Assembly (NCBI GenBank): GCA_016711925.1 | Contig: JADJSA010000002.1 | Location: 310,001 to 374,000 of the forward strand | DNA length: 64,000 bases | Source: Candidatus Methylophosphatis haderslevensis | GTDB lineage: Bacteria > Pseudomonadota > Gammaproteobacteria > Burkholderiales > Rhodocyclaceae | Reading direction: 5' to 3' | Shown here: in pieces, positions 17,131 through 24,363 of the stretch | How the letters are laid out: every line of letters starts with the position of its first letter | Position numbering within the stretch: the stretch's first letter is position 1 | Translations under genes and position numbers: made by a program | The notes under the pieces: generated by a model | What the model was told of the DNA's origin: nothing | The model's input: only the letters and a program-made list of their open reading frames with translations | The model's database searches: none

Positions 17131-18138
17131 ATGAGCATCAGTCTGGGTCGCAGGAGGTTCTTGCAGGGTTCCGCCGCGGGTGCGGTTAGCGTCGCCGCGT
17201 CACCGGTTGCGGAGGCTGCGCCCTTCGAGCGGCGCGAGCCGAGGCAGTTGCCGCCGAAAGCGGTCGGCATGCTCTACGACTCGACGCTATGCGTCGGCTG
17301 CAAGGCCTGTGTGTCTGCGTGCAAGCAGGCCAACGGTATGCCGGCGGATCAGCCGGCGCATCTGGTGGCCTGGGGCGAAGGCGCCTGGGACATGGCGGAA
17401 GACATCTCCGGCTACACGCTGAACGTGATCCGCGTGTACCAGAACGGCACCATGGAACAGAAGGACCGCGAGAAGGACGGCTTCGCGTTCGTCAAGCGCC
17501 ATTGCCTGCACTGCGTCGATCCCTCCTGCATATCGGTCTGCCCGGTCAGCGCGATGCAAAAGGATCCCGAAACCGGCATTGTCAGCCACAATCCGGACGC
17601 TTGCATCGGCTGCCGCTACTGCGTTTACGGCTGCCCCTTCAACGTGCCGCAGTACCAGTTCGGCGAGACCTTCGGCCGGATAAACAAGTGCCAATTCTGC
17701 AACCACTTGCAAAAGGAGGGCAAGCTGCCGGCATGTTGCGACGTGTGCCCGACCGGCGCCTCGCTGTTCGGCATGGTGACCGAACTGCAGGCCGAAGCGG
17801 AGCGGCGGCTGGCTGGCAAACCGGGCGAGATGTATTCGTTCCCCCGCGGCAAGCTGGGCGGCGACCGGCTCGCACACGAGGCGCCCCTCGGCCAGTACCA
17901 GCCCCACCTCTACGGCAAGAATGAGTCCGGTGGCACTCAGGTGCGCTACCTGACAGGCGTGCCACACGAGAGGCTGGGCCTGCCCAAGTTGCCGGATTAC
18001 TCGTATGCCGCGGTGTCGGAGGGCATGCAGCACACCCTGTACAAGGGCATGGTGGCACCGCTGGCTCTGCTCGCCGGACTGGTGGCGCTGGCGCGGCGCG
18101 GCGTCAAATCCGGCAAAGACGAGGACCTGCCGTCGTGA
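17131..18138 (+). CDS. hybA: Hydrogenase-associated Tat-exported ferredoxin HybA
   Basis: A 335-residue periplasmic Fe-S protein that passes electrons from HybO to HybB. It begins with the twin-arginine motif GRRRFLQG (residues 6-13). Four cysteine clusters follow: CVGCKACVSAC, CLHCVDPSCISVCP, CIGCRYCVYGCP and CQFCNHLQKEGKLPACCDVCP. Near the C terminus a hydrophobic helix (MVAPLALLAGLVALA) gives a membrane anchor, as in E. coli HybA. It lies 12 bases after hybO and its stop overlaps the GTG start of hybB. Confidence 0.95.
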   Translation: MSISLGRRRFLQGSAAGAVSVAASPVAEAAPFERREPRQLPPKAVGMLYDSTLCVGCKACVSACKQANGMPADQPAHLVAWGEGAWDMAEDISGYTLNVIRVYQNGTMEQKDREKDGFAFVKRHCLHCVDPSCISVCPVSAMQKDPETGIVSHNPDACIGCRYCVYGCPFNVPQYQFGETFGRINKCQFCNHLQKEGKLPACCDVCPTGASLFGMVTELQAEAERRLAGKPGEMYSFPRGKLGGDRLAHEAPLGQYQPHLYGKNESGGTQVRYLTGVPHERLGLPKLPDYSYAAVSEGMQHTLYKGMVAPLALLAGLVALARRGVKSGKDEDLPS

Positions 18139-19319
18139 GCGAGATTGCGCATCGTCCGCTGGGCGGAAAGGTTCTCACCAAACCGCTTCTGATTCTCGGC
18201 ATCTTCGTGCTGATCGGGCTGTACTTCATTGCGCGCCGCTTCATGTTCGGTCTCGGCGATGTCAGCAACATGAGCAACGGCTACCCGCTCGGGGTCTGGG
18301 TCGCGGTGGATGTGGTGGTCGGCACCGCTTTCGGCTGCGGCGGTTATGCCATGGCGTTGCTGGTTTACATCTTCAACCGCCATAGCTATCACCCGCTGAT
18401 GCGGCCGGCGCTGCTCAGCGGGGTGTTCGGCTACACCCTGGCCGGCATGGCGGTGATGATCGACCTCGGACGGTACTGGAACGCCTTCAATCTGCTCATG
18501 CCCTGGTATGCCCAGTTGAATTCGGTGATCTTCGAGGTCGCGCTGTGCGTGATGGCCTATACCACGGTGTTGTGGATCGAGTTCGCACCGGTATTTCTGG
18601 AGCGTATGCCCCCCGCTTTCAGGCAGCGCTACAAGCTGGAGAAGTGGCGGGCGTTCTTGCAGCGCTACATGTACGTGTTCATCGGGCTCGGGGTATTGCT
18701 GCCGACAATGCATCAGTCCTCGCTGGGCTCGGTTCTGCTGGTGATGGGATCGAAGCTTTCGCCGCTGTGGTACACCACCTGGCTTCCGCTGCTGTACCTG
18801 ATCTCCGCACTGAGCATGGGTTATGGCGTCGTGCTGCTGGAATCGACTTTGGTCAGCCGGGCGTTCCGTTTGCGCTCGGACTCGGCATTGCTGGCGGCAC
18901 TGTCGCGCATCGTTGCCGGGTTGCTTGCGCTGTTCCTGGCGATCCGCTTCGGCGCGCTGGCGGCGGGAGACCATGTCGATCTGGCTTTCGCCGGCGATCT
19001 GTCCGGCAACTTGTTCCTCATTGAGTCGGCGCTGTTCCTCGTGCCCCTGTTCATTCTTGCCCTGCCCGGCGGCCGCGCCAGCCAGCGGCTGCGCTTTCTG
19101 GCGGCGATCTGCCTGCTGGCGGCCGGTTCGCTGTACCGGATCGACTCTTACCTGATGGCCGTCAATCCCGGCAACGGCTGGGTGTACTTTCCCTCCGCGC
19201 CGGAACTGATGATCACCATCGGTGTGATCTGCCTGGAAGTCATGCTCTATCTGCTGTTCGTCAAGACCCTGCCGGTGTTGCACGGCAGCGCCAACGCATC
19301 CGAGGGGAGGCCGTCGTGA
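18135..19319 (+). CDS. hybB: Hydrogenase membrane subunit HybB (NrfD family)
   Basis: A 394-residue integral membrane protein with about ten helices that takes electrons from HybA and reduces quinone (in E. coli Hyd-2 it can also run reversibly with proton movement). Family features include GVWVAVDVVVGTAFGCGG near residue 54, DLGRYWNAFNLL and the MHQSSLGSVLL segment. Translation starts with GTG, overlapping the hybA stop by four bases (GTGA). It ends in a four-base overlap with hybC, so the operon is tightly coupled. It is a second NrfD-family protein in this neighbourhood besides the one at 11371-12636. Confidence 0.94.
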   Translation: MSEIAHRPLGGKVLTKPLLILGIFVLIGLYFIARRFMFGLGDVSNMSNGYPLGVWVAVDVVVGTAFGCGGYAMALLVYIFNRHSYHPLMRPALLSGVFGYTLAGMAVMIDLGRYWNAFNLLMPWYAQLNSVIFEVALCVMAYTTVLWIEFAPVFLERMPPAFRQRYKLEKWRAFLQRYMYVFIGLGVLLPTMHQSSLGSVLLVMGSKLSPLWYTTWLPLLYLISALSMGYGVVLLESTLVSRAFRLRSDSALLAALSRIVAGLLALFLAIRFGALAAGDHVDLAFAGDLSGNLFLIESALFLVPLFILALPGGRASQRLRFLAAICLLAAGSLYRIDSYLMAVNPGNGWVYFPSAPELMITIGVICLEVMLYLLFVKTLPVLHGSANASEGRPS

Positions 19320-21025
19320 CCCGAATCACCATCGACCCGATTACCCGAATCGAAGGCCATCTGCGCATCGATTGCGAGATCAATGGCGGGAAGGTGACCA
19401 AGGCGTGGTCGTCCGGGCAGATGTGGCGCGGCATCGAGACGATTCTAAAGGGCCGCGATCCGCGGGATGCCTGGATTTTCGCCCAGCGCATCTGCGGCGT
19501 GTGCACCACCGTCCATGCCATTGTCTCGGTGCGCGCGGTGGAGAACGCGCTTGGCATGGAAGTGCCGCTCAACGCCCAGTACATCCGCAACATGCTGATC
19601 ACGGCGCACGGCATCCACGATCACATCGTGCACTTCTATCAGCTATGCGCGCTCGACTGGGTGGATATCGTGTCGGCGCTCTCGGCCAGCCCGGAAGCCG
19701 CGGCCAAGCTGGGCGCCACGCTGTCGCCCGACTATCAGAATAACGGCGTGCCGGAGATTCGCAAGATTCAGGAGAAACTCAAGGCCTTCGTCGGAACCGG
19801 GCAACTCGGTGTATTCGCCAGCGGCTACTGGGGACACCCGGCGATGAAGCTGCCACCGGAAGCCAATCTGCTCGCCGCGACCCACTATTTTCAGGCGCTT
19901 GAGTACCAGCGGACGGCCAACCGGATCGTCGCCATTCTCGGCGGCAAGACGCCGCACATCCAGAATCTCGCAGTCGGCGGTGTGGCCAATCCGATCAACC
20001 CGGAGAGCCAGTCCACGCTGACGCTGGAGCGTCTCTACGCCATCAAGGCCGAGATCGACAAGCTGGGCGAGTTCGTCAATGGGGCGTTGCTGCCCGATGT
20101 CGCGGCAGTCGGGGCGCTCTACGCCGACTGGACGGGCCATGGCGCAGGCATCACCGACTATCTGTCGGTACCGGATCTGCCGCTGGATACCAAGGGCACC
20201 CAGTTTGCATTGCCGGGCGGCTATCTCGCCAAGGGTGACCTGGCGAGCTTCAAGCCGATCACCAGCAGCCAGGATGCTTACTTCCGCGACGGCGTCAAGG
20301 AGAGTGTCAAGCATGCCTGGTACCAGTACCAGGGCGGCGGCGCGGCGCGCCATCCATACGACGGGCAAACCAATCCGCAGCACACCAAGTTCCAGGACGA
20401 CGGCAAGTATTCATGGGTCAAGGCGCCCACCTTCTACGACCAGCGGGTGCAGGTCGGACCGCTTGCCAATGTGTTGGCGATGGTTGCCGCCGGCCACGAA
20501 CCGACCAAACGTCATTTGACTCGCGCGCTCGACATCGCCAGTACCGTGGCAGGCTCGAAGATACCGGTTGCGGCGCTGCATTCGACCATCGGCCGCATTG
20601 CCGCGCGGGCGGTGCGCTGCGCGGTGTTGCTGGAGTCGCTGCAGGATCAGTGGCAACTGCTGATCGGCAACATCGCCAAGGGCGATTTCGCCACCTTCAA
20701 CCGCCCGGTCTTTCCCAAGGGAGAGGTCCGCGGTTTCGGTTTCCACGAGGCGCCGCGCGGCGTGCTGTCGCACTGGACGGTCATCAAGGACGGCAAGATC
20801 GAAAATTATCAGGCGGTGGTGCCCAGCACCTGGAACGCCGGGCCGCGCGATGATGCCGATCGCATGGGACCGTACGAGGCATCGCTGATGGACAACCCGG
20901 TGGCCAATCCCGAACTGCCGCTGGAAGTGCTGCGCACCGTGCATTCGTTCGATCCCTGCCTCGCTTGCGCGGTCCATCTGGTGGATGTCGACCAGCGACA
21001 CCTCGGTCAGGTCAAGGCCTGCTGA
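19316..21025 (+). CDS. hybC: [NiFe]-hydrogenase large subunit HybC
   Basis: Catalytic subunit, 569 residues, oxidising H2 at the Ni-Fe site. The N-terminal ligand motif RICGVC has Cys60 and Cys63; the C-terminal motif DPCLACAVH supplies Cys548 and Cys551. The protein continues 15 residues past His554; this tail is removed by the HybD endopeptidase after nickel insertion. No signal peptide is present, as expected for co-export with HybO through Tat. Translation starts with GTG at 19316, overlapping hybB, and the stop overlaps the hybD start (TGATG). Confidence 0.97.
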   Translation: MTRITIDPITRIEGHLRIDCEINGGKVTKAWSSGQMWRGIETILKGRDPRDAWIFAQRICGVCTTVHAIVSVRAVENALGMEVPLNAQYIRNMLITAHGIHDHIVHFYQLCALDWVDIVSALSASPEAAAKLGATLSPDYQNNGVPEIRKIQEKLKAFVGTGQLGVFASGYWGHPAMKLPPEANLLAATHYFQALEYQRTANRIVAILGGKTPHIQNLAVGGVANPINPESQSTLTLERLYAIKAEIDKLGEFVNGALLPDVAAVGALYADWTGHGAGITDYLSVPDLPLDTKGTQFALPGGYLAKGDLASFKPITSSQDAYFRDGVKESVKHAWYQYQGGGAARHPYDGQTNPQHTKFQDDGKYSWVKAPTFYDQRVQVGPLANVLAMVAAGHEPTKRHLTRALDIASTVAGSKIPVAALHSTIGRIAARAVRCAVLLESLQDQWQLLIGNIAKGDFATFNRPVFPKGEVRGFGFHEAPRGVLSHWTVIKDGKIENYQAVVPSTWNAGPRDDADRMGPYEASLMDNPVANPELPLEVLRTVHSFDPCLACAVHLVDVDQRHLGQVKAC

Positions 21026-21525
21026 TGCGGGTTCTGGTGCTGGGTCTGGGCAATATCCTGCTCCGGGACGAGGGCGTCGGCGTGCGTGTGATCGAGGCGC
21101 TGGCCGGGCGCTATCTCATGCCCGCGGGCGTCGAACTGCTCGACGGCGGTACCTCGGGCATGGACTTGCTGGATGCGATCGCCGGCTGCGACCACCTTTT
21201 GATCTGCGATGCAGTGCGGGCAGACGCGCCACCGGCATCGGTAATCAGGCTCTCCGATGCGCAGGTGCCGGCTCTGTTCCGCAACCGCTCTTCCCCGCAC
21301 CAGCTCGGCGTGGCCGACGTCCTCGCGACGCTGGTTCTTACCGATGAAACGCCAACCTCGATCACCCTGATCGGCGTGGTGCCGGTCGACCTCGGATTGG
21401 GTCTGGACCTGTCGCCCGAAGTCGCCCGGGCCGCCGGGCGCGCGGCCGAGTGTATCGTCGCGGAGTTGCGCGGGCTCGGGCTGGTGGCCGAGTTGCGTGC
21501 GCCGGCTTCTTCCGCAGTCGCTTAG
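21025..21525 (+). CDS. hybD: Hydrogenase maturation endopeptidase HybD
   Basis: A 166-residue HyaD/HybD-family protease that cleaves the C-terminal extension of HybC. It opens with VLVLGLGNILLRDEGVGVRV, the conserved nickel-sensing loop with the first acidic ligand (Glu16). It also has LLDGGTSGMDLL and the SSPHQLG segment with the metal-binding His. The ATG at 21025 overlaps the hybC stop. Its presence next to a substrate with an intact C-terminal extension shows the maturation step is encoded in the same operon. Confidence 0.94.
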   Translation: MRVLVLGLGNILLRDEGVGVRVIEALAGRYLMPAGVELLDGGTSGMDLLDAIAGCDHLLICDAVRADAPPASVIRLSDAQVPALFRNRSSPHQLGVADVLATLVLTDETPTSITLIGVVPVDLGLGLDLSPEVARAAGRAAECIVAELRGLGLVAELRAPASSAVA

Positions 21526-21546
21526 ATTTGTCGCCGAAGGTGTCCG

Positions 21547-22035
21547 ATGACCGAGATCGCGTGCCGTGTTGCGGAGTTGGTCGACCAGTTCCGCCGCATC
21601 GGTGAAACGCAGATGAGCGATCTGCCGATCTACAACGCCCGCCTCGGCGTGGAAGCGGTCGACTTTCAACCAATCGGCGAGTGCTGGATCGGCGTGCTGA
21701 TCACGCCATGGTTCATGAGCGCGTTACTTTTGCCGCCTGCCAGGACGGCGATGGACTACTCGCTGATCGGCAAGAAAGCCCGGCAAGTGCTCCCTGGCGG
21801 AACTTTCGACTTTGTCAGCGGCGGGATAGAAACGGTGGGCGGCTATGCAAGCCTGCCGCTGTGTTCGCCGATGGGCGCGTTCGCGACCCAGGACAGCGCG
21901 CGTCGGGAAGCGCAAGCGCGCTTGCTCGCCTTGATGACTCCGCCTGAAGCGACACCCCAAGCCGCGGCGCCGGACAATCCCGGCCGTCGCAACTTCTTGC
22001 GCGTTCGCGCAACAACCAGCCCAGCCGAACGCTGA
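21547..22035 (+). CDS. hybE: [NiFe]-hydrogenase assembly chaperone HybE
   Basis: A 162-residue protein of the HybE/HupJ family that binds the small-subunit Tat signal and delays export until the cofactor is in place. Recognisable family segments are MSDLPIYNARLGVEAVDF, IGVLITPWFMSALLLPP and FDFVSGGIETVGGYASLPLCSPM. The C-terminal tail includes RRNFLRVRA, which resembles a twin-arginine motif but is C-terminal and so not an export signal. Last gene of the hyb operon; the hypABCDEF nickel-center assembly genes are not in the window. Confidence 0.93.
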   Translation: MTEIACRVAELVDQFRRIGETQMSDLPIYNARLGVEAVDFQPIGECWIGVLITPWFMSALLLPPARTAMDYSLIGKKARQVLPGGTFDFVSGGIETVGGYASLPLCSPMGAFATQDSARREAQARLLALMTPPEATPQAAAPDNPGRRNFLRVRATTSPAER

Positions 22036-22336
22036 ATCGCCACGACGCGAGGGCGGGAGGACTCCTGCCGCGTCAATACCGCTAACCCGACCTGCGCGAT
22101 CCAGCGCGCGCAGGGCCGGTCTATACAGCTGCACTTGCCCGCATGTCATGCTGGTCCGGTTGCCTTCGAACCTGTCGTGACTGCGCCACAGCTTGCGCAT
22201 CGCCGCGCGGGGGTGCACGCTTGGGGAAACGTGGCAACACCTGTTCGTCGTCGTGCATGCCATGTCGCATGCCCGGCGACGTTCATGCTTGATACAACCA
22301 CTTCTGTCTTCCCGCAACCCGCATGAAGGAACATCG
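22036..22336. other. Interval after the hyb operon
   Basis: About 300 bases. An imperfect hairpin at about 22045-22075 (GACGCG...CGCGTC with inner GGAG/CTCC) follows hybE and may end transcription, though no T-run follows. No gene is supported. Confidence 0.4.
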
Positions 22337-23008
22337 ATGAAGCTTACCTCTACCAGATTCACCGTTTGTGGCTGGCGCGCTTTGCGCGGGCCGCTTTCGC
22401 TGTTGCTGTCCGCAGTCGCCGCGACTGCCGGCGCGGCACAGCCCGCCGCCACTCAGACCGACCCACCCGCCCCTCGTGCGGCGCCCCGCTATGTCGAGGA
22501 ATGCATCGCGGAAACCCGCTGCGCGCCGGGCTACGAGGCCGACACCTGCACGACCGATTTCGGCAAGCCCGACGCCTGCAAGCAGAAGCATGCGAAGGAT
22601 GGCTTCGTCTTCACATGCAAGACGAGGAACATGAGCAGGTGGAGCGAAGTCTGGTGCCGCCCGCCGAACGGGGCCGCGCCAGGGCAGCCGCGGCGGAGAA
22701 GAAAGCGAAGTAAGGATACGCGGCATGCGCGCCTGCGCGGCACGGATCGACATCGTACGCGCGGCGCGGCAGCCGGTGCCGCCTGTCGCGCCCCTCCGCG
22801 CCGCGGCCCGTCCGGCCCGATCTGTCGCGGCAGGGTCGACGGGATCCCGTGTTACTCCTGTGCATGGCGCTGCCGTCAGCCGGAAACCCGCATGGATAGG
22901 CGTTCCTGGGCCATCATACCCGCAGAGGCCCGCTCCATGCGGCCCGCAGGCCGGCATGCCCGCACAGCGCCATTTCATGCGGCCTGCAGCCCGATGCAAG
23001 TCGGGTAA
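22337..23008 (+). CDS. Exported cysteine-rich small protein, reading frame runs into repeat A3 (probable frameshift)
   Basis: The ATG at 22337 follows AAGGAA and opens a signal peptide (hydrophobic stretch RGPLSLLLSAVAATAGAA). The mature start has six cysteines in about 60 residues (ECIAETRC, DTCTTDF, DACKQKH, FTCKTRN, VWCRPP), suggesting a disulfide-stabilised periplasmic domain. After about residue 115 the sequence becomes Arg/Pro-rich and runs through the dispersed repeat to 23008. In the next frame the same bases read AAAEKKAK and stop at 22713, a far more natural C terminus. So the original protein was probably about 125 residues and a one- or two-base indel near 22660-22690 extended it. 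Family not recognised. Confidence 0.55.
   Translation: MKLTSTRFTVCGWRALRGPLSLLLSAVAATAGAAQPAATQTDPPAPRAAPRYVEECIAETRCAPGYEADTCTTDFGKPDACKQKHAKDGFVFTCKTRNMSRWSEVWCRPPNGAAPGQPRRRRKRSKDTRHARLRGTDRHRTRGAAAGAACRAPPRRGPSGPICRGRVDGIPCYSCAWRCRQPETRMDRRSWAIIPAEARSMRPAGRHARTAPFHAACSPMQVG
22885..22991 (+). repeat. Dispersed repeat family A, copy A3 (full length)
   Basis: The left arm ACCCGCATGGATAGGCG and right arm AGCGCCATTTCATGCGG form imperfect inverted repeats. Between them are two related sub-units containing CCCGCAGAGGCC and CATGCCCGCACAGCGCC, as in A2. Overlaps the 3' end of the extended reading frame of the Cys-rich protein. Confidence 0.8.
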
Positions 23009-23108
23009 TTGGCACCGGAGAAGGCCGGGGCGGTTCGCCGGCAGAGCCGCACGGACTACGTTGTGTTCGCATTCAGTTCATGGATCATGAACCGAATGCG
23101 AACACGCC

Positions 23109-24113
23109 TCAGTAGTTCGGGTTGAAGTTGCTGAGGCAATACGCCAACGGAATCCGCCAGCCTGCGCCGCCCTGGTGCATGAGTTGGTCCGGGTCCGAGT
23201 GCAGATCGTCAAAGCCCGTGTAGGTCGTTTCGCCCTTCTTGCTGTACCGGCCGAGGAAATGGGCGAACTCGTGCGCGAGAGTGCGCGCGTAGAAGAAGGT
23301 GTCGTCGTTGTCGGCGACCATGCCGATATTCAGGTTGGAATCCATCCTGCCGAGCACTTCCCTGCTGACCGATCCGTTCTGGTTGAGTCCGCTGCCGACC
23401 TTTTTCATCAGGAAGATCGTGCACGCGGCATCGGTGTCGCGTTGCCCGGCCAGCAGATCCTTGAAACGGTCGAACGAGACCACCTCGGGCAGGCGGGCCT
23501 TTGGCGCCTTGAGGTCGAGCGCCTTGGCGATCTTCGCCTCGTCGAGCAGTGGGGTCGGCTTGGTCGACCCGAGCGAGACGACGATGTTGGTCTGCGGCGT
23601 CAGTATGAGATTCAGGTAGGCGAGCAGGCGCTCGGGTTCGAACTTGAGCTTGCTGTGGGGTGCCGGTTTGCCCGCTTCGTCGACCGTCTGCAACACGCGC
23701 AGTGAGATCTTGACCGGGCGCGGCTTGAGCACGACGACGCGCAATCTGGCGTCCACGGATTGCGTACCGGGATTGTAGGCTTCCACCTCGGCGCCCTGGG
23801 CGCCCGCCGGAATGTCGCCGTAGACCGCGAAGGTGCGCCGGCCGCCTGGCACGTTGCATTCGGGCCGCAGCGTCATTTGCGCCTGCCTTCGGGTGGCGAG
23901 CTCGCCCAGTTTGGCGCCGTCGTCAAGCTCGACGATCCGGATGTTGGGCCGGCTCTTGGTCTTGGCGCTCTTCTTCACGCGGACGACGAGTGCGCTCCCG
24001 CCTTCGAGCTGCACGAAATTGACGCCGCCAAAAGGGACGATCATCGCCGGCCCGCCGGCCGCGTTCTCGTCGACGCCCGACCATTTCCACACTTCCTTGA
24101 ACGCGGCTGCCAT
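23109..24113 (-). CDS. Putative metzincin-like zinc metalloprotease of unknown family
   Basis: A 334-residue protein without a recognisable signal peptide (MAAAFKEVWKWSG). The N-terminal half is beta-rich and domain-like. The C-terminal third has a zincin motif TLAHEFAHFLGRY (HExxHxxG, near residues 285-293), followed by DDLHSDPDQLMHQGGAGWR. The LMHQGG stretch resembles the Met-turn of metzincins, which usually have HExxHxxGxxH; here the third histidine of that motif is replaced, and the later His in DDLH or LMH might serve instead. I infer a metal-dependent peptidase but cannot name the family or substrate. Convergent with the Cys-rich gene, with no obvious operon partner. Confidence 0.6.
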   Translation of the reverse strand: MAAAFKEVWKWSGVDENAAGGPAMIVPFGGVNFVQLEGGSALVVRVKKSAKTKSRPNIRIVELDDGAKLGELATRRQAQMTLRPECNVPGGRRTFAVYGDIPAGAQGAEVEAYNPGTQSVDARLRVVVLKPRPVKISLRVLQTVDEAGKPAPHSKLKFEPERLLAYLNLILTPQTNIVVSLGSTKPTPLLDEAKIAKALDLKAPKARLPEVVSFDRFKDLLAGQRDTDAACTIFLMKKVGSGLNQNGSVSREVLGRMDSNLNIGMVADNDDTFFYARTLAHEFAHFLGRYSKKGETTYTGFDDLHSDPDQLMHQGGAGWRIPLAYCLSNFNPNY

Positions 24114-24363
24114 GAACCCCCGATCTCCGTTACAAGCACCAGCCGGATTGTGGCGCCTGGCGGATGATCGGTACTATTGGACGGAAGCCGTGTTTGGGCT
24201 GGCGAGACGTTCTAGGCCGTTTCACCGATCATGGCAGGTCTGGCCCTCGCGACCCGGCAGGAATGGTTGCCCCGGTCGACCCCAAACACAACCCGCGCGG
24301 ATCTCGTGTAGTGCGCAAGGAAGGGCGCGGCCCGTAGCGGGCCGGCCCGCGCATTGCCCTGGC

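Noticed and set aside
21960..22020. Twin-arginine-like RRNFLRV in HybE
   Set aside because: It is at the C terminus of a cytoplasmic chaperone, so it cannot be a Tat export signal.
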